64,000 bases of DNA from an uncultured Pelagibacteraceae bacterium (GCA_902617825.1 CACMYE010000002.1:1-64000); one strand, 5' to 3'; counted from the stretch's first letter, positions 26,112 through 35,303 are shown. The notes: generated from the sequence alone by a model not told the origin. Made by a program: numbers and translations.

Positions 26112-27062
26112 CTAACTTAAATTCTTATAAAATAGTGATGTTTTTTTGATAATAAAATTATTTACTAATGGTGAATTTTCAGCAACAACCTTCATTTGGT
26201 TGAAATTACCGTTACAATGTAAGGCTAGGTTGCATCCTGCTTCAAAACTTTTAATTGTATTAGTAATTAAGTCATATTTTAAACTCTTCATCGATAAGTC
26301 ATCAGAAATCAAAACATTTTTAAATCCAATTTTTTTTCGAATAATATTTATAATTTTTTTAGAATGCGTTGCAGTGTTAAGTGGATCAATTTTTTTATAA
26401 ATAATATGGGCAGTCATTGCGAATAAACTATCTTTATTTTTAAAAGGAAAGAAATCATTTTTAATAAGGTAATTAATGCTCTTATCTACAACTGGTGTAA
26501 AATTATGACTGTCTACCTTTGCAAGTCCATGACCTGGGATGTGCTTGATTACCGTGCCTATTGAGTTTTGGTTAAATAAATCAATACAAATATCACCTAC
26601 CTTTGAAACAATTTCCTTATTTTCTGAGAACGATCTATCACCAATAATATTACTCGATCCCTTAATTCTAAGATCCAATACGGGTAGTGTATTAATATTT
26701 ACACCAATTTGTTTTAGAAGATATGAAGATTTATCAATAAATAATCTATAAATAATATTAAATTTTCTTTTATCATGTACATATAGTTTTCCAAAATATT
26801 CGCCTGTCAAATTATCAAAGGTTATAATATTTTTTAACCTGTTCACTCTTCCTCCTTCTTGATCAATCAAAATAGGATAATGGGGATCTTTGAATAGTTT
26901 TCTGATGCTATGAGTTAATAATTTAGTCTGGTTTATAGATTTAATATTTCTTGAAAATAATATTATTCCCCAGGGTTTTTGTTTTTTTAAAAATTTTACT
27001 TCACTAGTTGTTAATTTTAGTGATTTAATACCGGTAATAAATGCTTTTCTTTTACTTATCAT
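26112..27062 (-). CDS. nagZ: Beta-N-acetylhexosaminidase NagZ (GH3)
   Basis: NagZ removes GlcNAc from anhydro-muropeptides in cell-wall recycling. It is a cytoplasmic TIM-barrel of family GH3. Visible motifs are LIDQEGGRVNRL, the catalytic-loop motif KHIPGHG with the downstream DSH, and ISDDLSMKSL with the nucleophile Asp. Length 316 residues is normal. It overlaps the next upstream small gene by 11 bases, within the argS-nagZ-scpAB run. Confidence 0.93.
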   Translation of the reverse strand: MISKRKAFITGIKSLKLTTSEVKFLKKQKPWGIILFSRNIKSINQTKLLTHSIRKLFKDPHYPILIDQEGGRVNRLKNIITFDNLTGEYFGKLYVHDKRKFNIIYRLFIDKSSYLLKQIGVNINTLPVLDLRIKGSSNIIGDRSFSENKEIVSKVGDICIDLFNQNSIGTVIKHIPGHGLAKVDSHNFTPVVDKSINYLIKNDFFPFKNKDSLFAMTAHIIYKKIDPLNTATHSKKIINIIRKKIGFKNVLISDDLSMKSLKYDLITNTIKSFEAGCNLALHCNGNFNQMKVVAENSPLVNNFIIKKTSLFYKNLS

Positions 27063-27315
27063 TTTCTAAAAGTTTCCAGAAATTAAACTTTTTTTTCTTA
27101 TCTTTATTTGTTTGTTTTACATACTCAATGATGTCTTGGGTATCATTTTCTAATACAGGTAAGTTCTCAGAATACAGTTTTATCTTCTCATCATTATTTT
27201 TAAAGGAACGATAAGAATTTTTTAAATTTTCATCAGAAAAATAGTATCTACCAGTAAAAAAAATAAATACTGAGATAACTATTATAAAAATTAAATATTT
27301 GATTTCTTTTAACAT
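27052..27315 (-). CDS. Small single-span membrane protein between argS and nagZ
   Basis: An 87-residue protein with one N-terminal membrane segment (YLIFIIVISVFIFFTGRYYF) and a charged periplasmic tail ending in KKKFNFWKLLENDK. In many alphaproteobacteria the argS-nagZ gap holds a SPOR-domain protein. Here the tail is too short for a SPOR domain, so this may be a truncated positional counterpart. It starts one base before the stop of argS and overlaps nagZ, so it is surely part of the operon. No function is assigned. Confidence 0.7.
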   Translation of the reverse strand: MLKEIKYLIFIIVISVFIFFTGRYYFSDENLKNSYRSFKNNDEKIKLYSENLPVLENDTQDIIEYVKQTNKDKKKKFNFWKLLENDK

Positions 27316-29045
27316 TACATTTTAGACGGAGTATCTACACCAACAATATCCATTCCAGATTTTATTACATTAGAAATAACTTTTAAGAATACCAACTTAT
27401 CTAACGGAACTTCTTTTTTTTCATTTATAAAACGTTTATCTGGTTGTTGTTTTCCAAGATTCCAATATGAGTGAAATTCTGAGGCTAACTCATATAGATA
27501 GACAGGAATTCTATGTGGCTCAAGTTTTGTACTTGATATATCAATACATTTTGGCCATTCAGACAATTTTTTTAAAATTTTTATTTCATCTTCAGAATAT
27601 TCAAAATTAAAATTATTAGTTTCAATTTTTTTATTTAAATCTTTATTAATGTGTCTGAATACAGATGAAATTCGTGCATAACAATATTGTACATAATATA
27701 ATGGATTATCTTTTGACTTTTCTTTTACTGCATCAAAATCAAAATCGAGTTCTGCATCACTGCTTCTGTTCAGCATAATAAATCGAGTAGCGTCTTTGCC
27801 AACTTCTTCTACAAGATCATCAACAGTAATATAGTCTCCTTTTCTTTTAGACATTTTAAAAGGTTTATTGTCTTTTATAAGTTTTACTAACTGACTTATT
27901 TTACAAATTAATTTATCTTTCTCTCCTGAAAGGGCTTCGACTGATGATGAAATTCTTTTAATATATCCAGCATGATCTGCGCCTAGTATATTGATCAAAT
28001 AATCAAATTTTCTATCAACTTTGTTTTTATGATAAGCAACATCGCTTGCAAAATATGTCCATGATCCATCAGATTTTTGAAGAGCACGATCTTTATCATC
28101 ACCAAAATCTGTAGATTTAAACAATAATTGCTCACGCTCTACCCAGTTATTATTATCTTCACCTTCTGGTGCTCTAATTTTACCCTTATAAACAAACTTA
28201 TTTTTTTCTAAAAATTTAACAACATTTTCAACTTCTTTGTCTAAAACAATTTTTTTCTCACTTACAAAATTATCATGATTTATACCAAGACTATTAAGAT
28301 TGTTTTTAATTAGCAATAATGCTTGTTCAATTGATAGTTCAGTTAATTTCTCAATAATTTCATCATAATTATCAAAATTCAAATTAGAGTTTGAGGATAT
28401 ATTTTTTGCAAAATCTATTAAATAATCACCTGGATATAAATCAGCATTATCAGCTGGAAAAGCTTCTTTATGAGTTATTTCACGTATTCGAAAATATACT
28501 GATTTTGTAAAATTAATGATTTGATTGCCATAGTCATTTACATAGTATTCTTTGGTTACTTTGTGGTTATTAAAGATTAAAAGGTTTGAAATTACATCCC
28601 CAAGTATTGCACCACGACAATGTCCTACGTGTAATGGTCCTGTTGGGTTTGCAGATACGAATTCAACAAGATAATTGTTCTTTTTTTCTTTTTGATTTAT
28701 TCCAAAAGTTTCAGAATTTTCACTGATTTCTTTTGTAAAATTTGCCCAGAATGATTTCTTAAACTTGATATTAATAAAACCAGGCTTTGCGATAGTTATT
28801 TCTTCAATTAATTTATCTTTATCTTTTATTATAGGTGCAAGTTGTTCTGCTAGTTCAATAGGTGGTTTATTATTAATTTTAGATAAAACCATTGCAACAT
28901 TAGTTGAGATGTCACAATTGAATTTTGGTGGAGGAATTTCAGCATTTATTCCATTAAAATTATCAGGAACAATTATTTTATTATCTTTTTTAAGTTCACT
29001 AAGTATCAATTTGATTTTTTCTAGATAAATTTCAAAAATATTCAT
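27315..29045 (-). CDS. argS: Arginine--tRNA ligase
   Basis: This class I aminoacyl-tRNA synthetase has the HIGH motif as HVGH in NPTGPLHVGHCRGAILGD and the KMSKS motif as FKMSKRKGDY, which is usual for bacterial ArgRS. The C-terminal anticodon-binding domain ends with VLKVISNVIKSGMDIVGVDTP-like sequence. Length 576 residues. It overlaps dgt by 4 bases (ATGA), so the two are coupled. Confidence 0.97.
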   Translation of the reverse strand: MNIFEIYLEKIKLILSELKKDNKIIVPDNFNGINAEIPPPKFNCDISTNVAMVLSKINNKPPIELAEQLAPIIKDKDKLIEEITIAKPGFINIKFKKSFWANFTKEISENSETFGINQKEKKNNYLVEFVSANPTGPLHVGHCRGAILGDVISNLLIFNNHKVTKEYYVNDYGNQIINFTKSVYFRIREITHKEAFPADNADLYPGDYLIDFAKNISSNSNLNFDNYDEIIEKLTELSIEQALLLIKNNLNSLGINHDNFVSEKKIVLDKEVENVVKFLEKNKFVYKGKIRAPEGEDNNNWVEREQLLFKSTDFGDDKDRALQKSDGSWTYFASDVAYHKNKVDRKFDYLINILGADHAGYIKRISSSVEALSGEKDKLICKISQLVKLIKDNKPFKMSKRKGDYITVDDLVEEVGKDATRFIMLNRSSDAELDFDFDAVKEKSKDNPLYYVQYCYARISSVFRHINKDLNKKIETNNFNFEYSEDEIKILKKLSEWPKCIDISSTKLEPHRIPVYLYELASEFHSYWNLGKQQPDKRFINEKKEVPLDKLVFLKVISNVIKSGMDIVGVDTPSKM

Positions 29046-30160
29046 TTATTTGCATTATAAAGGTTGATAGCATAACGATCAGTCATACCAGAAATAAAGT
29101 CTGAGATAGCTCTATATTTATCTTTAGTAACTTGTTCTTTTGTAAGAAACTTTCTAGGCGAAGATTGGATTATTTTAAATAATTTTTTTATAATTTTTTT
29201 ACCTCTTTGATTTTTTCTTAGAACAGATTTATTATCATACATATTAGTTCTTAAAAATGATTTAATTTCTTTTTCTGAACTTTGAATATTTTTAGAAAAA
29301 CAAACTATTAATTCTTTTGATTTTGCAATATCTTTAAGAGATTTTATTTTTAATCTCTTTAAATTTTTTTGTGTATTACTGATTAAGTCTTTTATCATTA
29401 GATCAATCGAGTCTCTAACTATTTGATTAATTGCTATTTTATAATTTTTTTTATTTATCTTTTTTCTATAATTTAGGTAAATATTTTTAAGAAAATTAAT
29501 CTCACAAAGCTCTTCTAGCTTAAAAAGATTTGCTTTAATTCCATCTTGAATATCATGATTATTATAAGCTATATCGTCTGAAATAGATGAAATTTGCGCT
29601 TCTAATGAGGGAAAAGTATTAAATTTAATTTTATTTTTAAAAACTTTTGATCCAATAAGTTTATTTATAGTAGTCAATTCATTAACTGGTCCATTATGTT
29701 TTAAAAGGCCCTCTAAAGTTTCAATTGTAAGATTTAAACCTTTAAATTTTAAATATTTGTTCTCTAAAAACATAACAATTCTTAAAGTTTGTAGGTTGTG
29801 ATCAAAACCACCATGATTATCCATACATTCATGCAATGCATCTTCCCCAGCGTGGCCAAACGGTGTATGGCCTAAGTCATGAGCTAGACTTAAAGTTTCT
29901 GCTAAATCTTCATTTAGGTCTAAATATTTCGAAATTGACCTTGCGATTTGAGCAACTTCAATTGAATGAGTTATTCTGGTTCTAAAATGATCACCTTCAG
30001 TATTTACGAAAACTTGCGTCTTATGCTTTAGTCTTCGAAACGACGCGCTATGGATAATTCTGTCTCTGTCTCTTTGAAAAGGTGATCGATATTTAGAGTT
30101 AGCTTCTTTATTAAGTCTACCTTTACTTTTAAATACGCCCAACAAAGTGTCTTTTTTCAT
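29042..30160 (-). CDS. dgt: Deoxyguanosinetriphosphate triphosphohydrolase-like protein
   Basis: An HD-domain enzyme that hydrolyses dGTP or other dNTPs to deoxynucleoside and triphosphate. The N-terminus has SPFQRDRDRIIHSASFRRLKHKTQV, and the metal-binding motifs are TRITHSIEVAQ and SLAHDLGHTPFGHAGE. At 372 residues it is the shorter alphaproteobacterial type 2 form. The position between argS and erpA is typical for the class. It is divergent from erpA. Confidence 0.93.
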   Translation of the reverse strand: MKKDTLLGVFKSKGRLNKEANSKYRSPFQRDRDRIIHSASFRRLKHKTQVFVNTEGDHFRTRITHSIEVAQIARSISKYLDLNEDLAETLSLAHDLGHTPFGHAGEDALHECMDNHGGFDHNLQTLRIVMFLENKYLKFKGLNLTIETLEGLLKHNGPVNELTTINKLIGSKVFKNKIKFNTFPSLEAQISSISDDIAYNNHDIQDGIKANLFKLEELCEINFLKNIYLNYRKKINKKNYKIAINQIVRDSIDLMIKDLISNTQKNLKRLKIKSLKDIAKSKELIVCFSKNIQSSEKEIKSFLRTNMYDNKSVLRKNQRGKKIIKKLFKIIQSSPRKFLTKEQVTKDKYRAISDFISGMTDRYAINLYNANK

Positions 30161-30210
30161 CCTTTAATTTAAATAATTAAGTATTATATTAGTAATATCA
30201 GTGTTCAGTC

Positions 30211-30528
30211 ATGATTAAAGAAATTAAATTTACGGATAAAGCTTTAAAACAAATAGAAAATTTATTGTCTAAAAAAGACGAAGGTTCTTTTTTTAGAATC
30301 GCTATTAAAGGTGGTGGTTGTTCTGGTTTTCAATATGAATTTACTTTTGATCAATCGAAACAAGCTGACGATCTTAATTATCAAAATATTTTAATTGATA
30401 AGGCATCTGCTGACTTATTAAAAGGATCTGAAGTTGATTATGTATCTGAATTAATTGGTGAGTCTTTTAAAATTTCCAACCCTCAAACAAAATCTTCTTG
30501 TGGGTGTGGAGTTTCATTCTCTCTTTAA
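30211..30528 (+). CDS. erpA: Iron-sulfur cluster insertion protein, ErpA/IscA type
   Basis: An A-type carrier that hands Fe-S clusters to apo-enzymes. The three conserved cysteines are present: Cys in GGGCSGFQY, and two in the C-terminal SSCGCGVSF. Length 105 residues fits the family. Its TAA stop shares a base with the ATG of xthA (TAATG), so both are translated together. ErpA and IscA cannot be told apart by sequence reading alone. Confidence 0.93.
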   Translation: MIKEIKFTDKALKQIENLLSKKDEGSFFRIAIKGGGCSGFQYEFTFDQSKQADDLNYQNILIDKASADLLKGSEVDYVSELIGESFKISNPQTKSSCGCGVSFSL

Positions 30529-31304
30529 TGCTCATCTCATCGTGGAATGTTAATTCTGTCAGAGCAAGAATAGAAAATATCAAAAGCTATCTACTAAAAT
30601 ATAAACCTGATATTTTAATGATGCAGGAGATAAAAACTGAAGATATTAATTTCCCTTATGACGACTTTTCCTCAATGGATTATGAAAGTCATGTGTTTGG
30701 TCAAAAAAGCTATAATGGTGTTGCAATTATTTCAAAAAAAAAACTAACTAACATTAGAACAGATTTAATTAAGGATAAATTAAAGCAATCTAGAATTATT
30801 TCTGCTGAAGTTGAATATAAGAAAAAAACTATTCAATTAATAAATATTTATACTCCAAATGGAAATCCGGTCGATACAGAAAAATATGATTATAAAAAAA
30901 ATTGGATGGATCAATTAATCAAACAATTAAAATCCTTATCAAAGAAAAATTCTAACATAATTCTTGCTGGTGATTTTAATGTTATTCCTGCTGCAGAGGA
31001 TGTCTATAATGTAAAAAGTTTTGAAGATGATGCTTTGTATCGACTTGAAATTAGAAAAAAATTTAGAGAAATGTTAAATCTTGGATTTAGTGATGTTTAC
31101 CGACATTTTAATGAAGACAAAGAAGGCTATACCTTTTGGGATTATATGAGAGGTGCATGGCAAAAAAATAATGGGATGAGAATTGATCACTTTTTAGTAT
31201 CAAGCTCAATAATTGATAATATTAAAGGTATTAATATAAATAAAGACCCTCGTGGAAGAGAAAAACCTTCGGATCACACTCCAATTGAGATTAACCTAGC
31301 TTAA
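30528..31304 (+). CDS. xthA: Exodeoxyribonuclease III / AP endonuclease
   Basis: An enzyme that repairs abasic sites and trims 3' ends. The ORF track starts at 30498, inside erpA. The ATG at 30528 (MLISSWNVNSVRAR) is the canonical ExoIII start. Catalytic motifs include LMMQEIKTED, LAGDFNVIPA, MRIDHFLVSS and the terminal KPSDHTPIEI. Length with this start is 258 residues. It is convergent with the Ldh2 dehydrogenase gene, overlapping by 9 bases. Confidence 0.95.
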   Translation: MLISSWNVNSVRARIENIKSYLLKYKPDILMMQEIKTEDINFPYDDFSSMDYESHVFGQKSYNGVAIISKKKLTNIRTDLIKDKLKQSRIISAEVEYKKKTIQLINIYTPNGNPVDTEKYDYKKNWMDQLIKQLKSLSKKNSNIILAGDFNVIPAAEDVYNVKSFEDDALYRLEIRKKFREMLNLGFSDVYRHFNEDKEGYTFWDYMRGAWQKNNGMRIDHFLVSSSIIDNIKGININKDPRGREKPSDHTPIEINLA

Positions 31305-32294
31305 AGATTTAATTTTATTAACCAATTCCTCATTAATATTTCTTGGACCTTTGTCTAATCTATTTTTATGTCTTCTCTCACCTGGAAGTCTTACTTCACC
31401 CATAGACTTCATTTTATCAAAAAATTCACCTGCATGTTTTTGCCAGTCTGTTCCTGATGTTTTATCTGGACTAATTGCTAAAATAAATTCACCACCACTA
31501 GGAGGACCACCATCATTGTTATCTTTAGCAGCTGTTTCAAAACTAAAATTATCACCAACGAGAGCACCAGCTAATAATTCTACCATCATAGCAATTGCAG
31601 AACCTTTATAACCACCAAAAGGAAGCAATACTCCACCATCGGCTATTTGTCCTGGATCAGTAGTTTCTTTACCATCTTTCGTAAGTCCTGTTCCTAATGG
31701 AACTTTGTGCCCTTCTCTTTTTGCTACTTGTACTTCTCCCATAGCCATTGAAGCAGTTGCCATATCATAAACTACTGGTGTCTTTCCAGGTCTAGGCCAT
31801 GCAAATGAAATTGGATTTGTTCCAAAAAGAGGTTTAATCGCACCAGCAGGTGCAACAGCAGGCTTATAAGAAGTACATGCAAAAGCAACTAAACCATCTT
31901 CAGCTAATTTTTCGGTTTCAGGCCACATAGCAGCCATATGATGTGAATTATTTATTGCTAAGACAGCAACACCATTTTCTTTAGCAGCTTTACTTAATTC
32001 TGGTAAGCTTTTATTTAATACCACAGGAGCTAAACAATTATTTCCTGCAACTTTAATTACAGATGGTGAAATTTTTTTAATTTCAGGTTTTCCTTTACCA
32101 TTTATTTTTCCACTTTTTAATCCTGAAACATAAGCTGGTAATCTAAATAAACCATGAGAAAGTGATCCATCTCTTTCTGCATTAGTTATTAATTCGGATA
32201 GGATTGATGCAGTATCATCATCACATCCATTTGCTAAAAGTGTTTTTTTAGCTAAATTATTAATTTCGTCTAAGGTTAATGAAACAGTGTTCAT
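31296..32294 (-). CDS. Ldh2/malate dehydrogenase-type NAD(P)H oxidoreductase
   Basis: A member of the Ldh2/YlbC family of NAD(P)H-dependent 2-oxoacid or imine reductases, 332 residues. The catalytic region NNSHHMAAMWPETEKLAEDG and FGTNPISFAWPR, and the C-terminal GGYKGSAIAMMVELLAGAL, are typical. The details look closer to delta-1-piperideine/pyrroline-2-carboxylate reductases than to malate dehydrogenase, but this is a judgement by eye. It starts one base into the zur stop codon, so it is the last gene of znuC-znuB-zur. A role in zinc homeostasis is not obvious. Confidence 0.85.
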   Translation of the reverse strand: MNTVSLTLDEINNLAKKTLLANGCDDDTASILSELITNAERDGSLSHGLFRLPAYVSGLKSGKINGKGKPEIKKISPSVIKVAGNNCLAPVVLNKSLPELSKAAKENGVAVLAINNSHHMAAMWPETEKLAEDGLVAFACTSYKPAVAPAGAIKPLFGTNPISFAWPRPGKTPVVYDMATASMAMGEVQVAKREGHKVPLGTGLTKDGKETTDPGQIADGGVLLPFGGYKGSAIAMMVELLAGALVGDNFSFETAAKDNNDGGPPSGGEFILAISPDKTSGTDWQKHAGEFFDKMKSMGEVRLPGERRHKNRLDKGPRNINEELVNKIKSLS

Positions 32295-32692
32295 TATTTT
32301 GATTTACATTTCTTACATAAACCAAAAAATTCTAAATTGTATTTATTGTATTTCATCCCCGCCTGATCAGCAAAGTTTGATAAATATTTTGATAGTTTAG
32401 TATTACTTATTTCTGAAACTTTTTCACAACTTTCACATATTGAAAATGCTGTAGCCTTAGAAATTTGGCAGCTAGAATTCTGACATGCAATGAAGGCGTT
32501 TCTACTTTCAATTTTGTGGATTTTACCAATTTCAACTAATTTATCTAATGCCCTATAAACTTGTAATGGTGCATTGATGCCTTTTTTCTGTACATTAAAA
32601 AGAATTGAATATGCTTTTAACGGCTCAGGAGATTTATCAATCAAATCAAAAATAATTTTTTGGTTTTTTGAAAGATTGTGTTGTTTTTCCAT
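32294..32692 (-). CDS. zur: Zinc uptake regulator Zur (Fur family)
   Basis: A Fur-family repressor that blocks zinc uptake genes when zinc is sufficient. The N-terminal winged helix (SKNQKIIFDLIDKS to YRALDKLVEIGKIHKI) is followed by a dimerisation domain with the two structural zinc pairs CESC and CKKC at the C-terminus. Length is 132 residues. The position in one operon with znuCB, and two Zur-box palindromes at the znuA/znuC promoter, make Zur rather than Fur the clear choice. Confidence 0.93.
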   Translation of the reverse strand: MEKQHNLSKNQKIIFDLIDKSPEPLKAYSILFNVQKKGINAPLQVYRALDKLVEIGKIHKIESRNAFIACQNSSCQISKATAFSICESCEKVSEISNTKLSKYLSNFADQAGMKYNKYNLEFFGLCKKCKSK

Positions 32693-32706
32693 TTTTAAAT
32701 TTCCTA

Positions 32707-33510
32707 TTAGTTTTTTAATTTAATCGATTGTTTAATTTTAAACAAAGATAATATGAATAATATTAACGCTGCTGCAATAATTGAAGGTCCGGAAGATGTA
32801 TTAAATTCTAGTGAAGAATATAGTCCTAAGATAACTGATAATAAGCCACCAATGATAGAGAATAGAACCATTTTCTGAGGACTATCAGAGATATTTCTAG
32901 CCATTGCTGCAGGTATTATTAACATTCCTGTAATCAATAATAATCCGACCATTTTGATTGAAATAGCAATTACAGCTGCCATTAATATTGTAAATATTGC
33001 TTTTGCTCTATCGGGGTTTAATCCCTCTGCCTCAGCTAATTCATAATTAACAGTTGATGCAAGCAAAGGTTTCCAAATTAATTTAAGTACAATTAAAATT
33101 AATGCTCCCCCCGACCAGATTACAAGTAAATCATCGGTCGTTACCGCTAATATATCGCCAAATAATAAACCCATAATATCAAATCTTATAAATGTTAAGA
33201 AACCAATAACTACTAATCCAACTGCTAATGATGAATGAGCTAAAAGCCCTAACAATGCATCACCTGGTAAATTAGTTCTTTTCTGAAGCTGAATTAATAT
33301 TAGTGCAATAACTGATGAAATTAAAAATACAGAAATAGCGATATTTAAATCAAATGTATAAGCCATTGTAACTCCAAGAAGAGCTGAGTGAGAAAGTGTA
33401 TCTCCAAAATAAGACAATCTTCTCCACACAACAAAACATCCAAGTGGACCAGTTACAAATGCTATTCCAATACCTGCAACTAGTGCTCTTATAAAAAAAT
33501 CATCAAACAT
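32707..33510 (-). CDS. znuB: Zinc ABC transporter permease ZnuB
   Basis: A multi-span inner-membrane protein of 267 residues, ABC-3 family. It starts FFIRALVAGIGIAFVTGPLGCFVVWRRLSYFGDTLSHSALLG, the diagnostic N-terminus of ZnuB/TroC permeases with the RMSYFGD(A/T)LSHS motif. It works with ZnuC and ZnuA to import zinc. The ATG overlaps the stop of znuC by one base, and zur follows after 14 bases. Confidence 0.95.
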   Translation of the reverse strand: MFDDFFIRALVAGIGIAFVTGPLGCFVVWRRLSYFGDTLSHSALLGVTMAYTFDLNIAISVFLISSVIALILIQLQKRTNLPGDALLGLLAHSSLAVGLVVIGFLTFIRFDIMGLLFGDILAVTTDDLLVIWSGGALILIVLKLIWKPLLASTVNYELAEAEGLNPDRAKAIFTILMAAVIAISIKMVGLLLITGMLIIPAAMARNISDSPQKMVLFSIIGGLLSVILGLYSSLEFNTSSGPSIIAAALILFILSLFKIKQSIKLKN

Positions 33511-34256
33511 TAATTTTTCTTTATTTCCCCTTCATCGGAATGAACATGATCATGCTTATGCTCGTATGTTGTTAAAATTTGAGAAGCTTTTTCACCAAAC
33601 AAAGCTTTATATTCATTATTTTTTGCTACATCTATTGGTGAGCCTGAACAACAAACATGACCATTTAAACAAACTACGTAATCAGTTGCTGTCATCACCA
33701 TATGCAGATCATGAGAGATTAATAATATTCCACAATTTAAAGTATCAGATATTTTTTTAATTAATTTATACAAATCAATCTCACCTGTATAATCAACTCC
33801 CTGCACTGGTTCATCTAACACTAATAATTCTGGTTTTTTAGAAATTGCTCTTGCAATTAAAACTCTTTGAAATTCTCCACCTGATAAACTACCTAAATTT
33901 TTGTTTTTAAGATGAATTACGCCTGTTAATGATAGTGCTTCATCAATAGCACTATCTTCTATAGTTTCTGTTAAAAGCATAAAATCATAAACTCTAATAG
34001 GTAAAGTCCAATCAATTGAAATTTTTTGGGGAACATAACCAACTTTGGTTGTATATTTTTCAACAGTCCCCTCAATATTTTTATAAATTCCTAAAGCGAT
34101 TTTAGCAGTGGTACTTTTACCAGAACCATTTGGTCCGATGAGAGTTACTATCTTGCCCTTTTCAACCGTAAGAGAAACGCCCTCGACTAACCATTTTTCG
34201 CTTTGACGAAAACCAGCATTATTTAATTTAACTAAAATATTATTATTAGAATTCAT
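33510..34256 (-). CDS. znuC: Zinc ABC transporter ATP-binding protein ZnuC
   Basis: The ATPase of the zinc importer, 248 residues. Walker A is GPNGSGKST, the signature motif LSGGEFQRVLIARA and Walker B LLVLDEPVQGVD. The C-terminal tail EHKHDHVHSDEGE is rich in histidine, which fits a metal transporter. It is divergent from znuA, and the 71-base gap between them holds two Zur boxes. Confidence 0.95.
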   Translation of the reverse strand: MNSNNNILVKLNNAGFRQSEKWLVEGVSLTVEKGKIVTLIGPNGSGKSTTAKIALGIYKNIEGTVEKYTTKVGYVPQKISIDWTLPIRVYDFMLLTETIEDSAIDEALSLTGVIHLKNKNLGSLSGGEFQRVLIARAISKKPELLVLDEPVQGVDYTGEIDLYKLIKKISDTLNCGILLISHDLHMVMTATDYVVCLNGHVCCSGSPIDVAKNNEYKALFGEKASQILTTYEHKHDHVHSDEGEIKKN

Positions 34257-34275
34257 TTAACCCTTGACTTGTAAA

Positions 34276-34290
34276 TGTTATATTATTACA
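34276..34290. promoter_or_regulatory. Zur box 1 (znuA/znuC divergent promoter)
   Basis: TGTTATATTATTACA is a 7-1-7 inverted repeat with one mismatch. It matches the proteobacterial Zur core TGTTATANTATAACA closely and lies 20 bases from the znuC start. Confidence 0.75.
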
Positions 34291-34293
34291 TAG

Positions 34294-34308
34294 TGTTATA
34301 TTATAACA
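34294..34308. promoter_or_regulatory. Zur box 2 (perfect palindrome)
   Basis: TGTTATATTATAACA is a perfect 7-1-7 inverted repeat, identical to box 1 at 14 of 15 positions and offset from it by 18 bases. It is placed to repress both znuA and znuCB-zur. Confidence 0.85.
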
Positions 34309-34327
34309 ACCAATTAATAGTGTATTT

Positions 34328-35302
34328 ATGAAAAATTTAAAAAAACTGCCAATAATCATATCCATTTTATCTTTATTTACTTTTTTTGTACCAGCTAATG
34401 CTGATATTAAAGTAGTTGCCTCAATTAAACCAATACATTCGTTAGCTAGTTACCTTATGAATGGAGTGGCTAAACCTGATTTAATTATAGATGGATATGC
34501 ATCTCCACACGGATTTGCGATGAAGCCATCTCATGCAAAGATGTTACAAAATGCTGATTTAATTTTTTGGGTTGGTGAAGATGTGGAAAATTTTCTAGAA
34601 AAGCCATTAGGATCAATTGCTAAAAAAGCAGAAAAAATTGAATTAATGCAAATAATGGGACTTCAAGTTTTAAAGTTTAGAGAAAGAAATATTTTTGATG
34701 ATCACGATGATCATGGACATGATGATCATGATAAAAAGGAAGATCATGACTCACATGCTAAAAAGGAAGATCACGATGATCATGAAAGACAAGCACACGG
34801 TGAATTTGATCCACACATTTGGTTAGATCCAATTAATGCAAAGGTAATATTAAATGAAATGGTTGAGCATTTAATTGAAAATGATCCAAAAAATGAGGCT
34901 AAATATAAAAGTAATTTAGATGAAGCTTTAAAGGATATAGATAAGCTTACAATTGATGTAATGACTGAATTAAGTAACAGTGTTTCCTCGATCGTATTTC
35001 ATGATGCTTATCAATATTTTGAAAAGAGATTTAACGTAAATATTTTAGGTGCTTTTACAGTTAATACTGATGTAATGCCTGGAGCTGAGCAATTAGCGGA
35101 AATTAGAGAAATAATCGAACACGATAAAGTTGCATGTGTATTTTCAGAACCACAATTTAATCCTGATATAATTAAAGCTGTAGCAAAAGATATGAATATA
35201 AAAACTGGTGTAATTGATCCATTAGGAGCAACATTAAATCCAGGTAAAGATTTATATTTTTCTTTGATTAAAAATATGTCAGCATCATTTAAAGGTTGCT
35301 AA
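34328..35302 (+). CDS. znuA: Zinc ABC transporter substrate-binding protein ZnuA
   Basis: The periplasmic zinc-binding protein of the importer. A signal peptide covers about residues 1-25 (ending PANADI). A long metal-binding loop rich in His and Asp (HDDHGHDDHD to HDDHERQAHG, about residues 120-155) is typical of zinc rather than manganese proteins. The ligand residues lie in SPHGF, DPHIW, VFHDAYQYF and SEPQFNP. Length is 324 residues. The last 49 bases of the gene recur perfectly at 36029-36077, beyond the next gene. Confidence 0.95.
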   Translation: MKNLKKLPIIISILSLFTFFVPANADIKVVASIKPIHSLASYLMNGVAKPDLIIDGYASPHGFAMKPSHAKMLQNADLIFWVGEDVENFLEKPLGSIAKKAEKIELMQIMGLQVLKFRERNIFDDHDDHGHDDHDKKEDHDSHAKKEDHDDHERQAHGEFDPHIWLDPINAKVILNEMVEHLIENDPKNEAKYKSNLDEALKDIDKLTIDVMTELSNSVSSIVFHDAYQYFEKRFNVNILGAFTVNTDVMPGAEQLAEIREIIEHDKVACVFSEPQFNPDIIKAVAKDMNIKTGVIDPLGATLNPGKDLYFSLIKNMSASFKGC

Positions 35303-35303
35303 T
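35255..35303 (+). repeat. 49-bp direct repeat, copy 1 (3' end of znuA)
   Basis: The sequence TATTTTTCTTTGATTAAAAA through GGTTGCTAAT encodes the end and stop codon of ZnuA and matches 36029-36077 base for base, 774 bases apart. The pair brackets the DsbA-fold gene at 35409. Confidence 0.9.
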
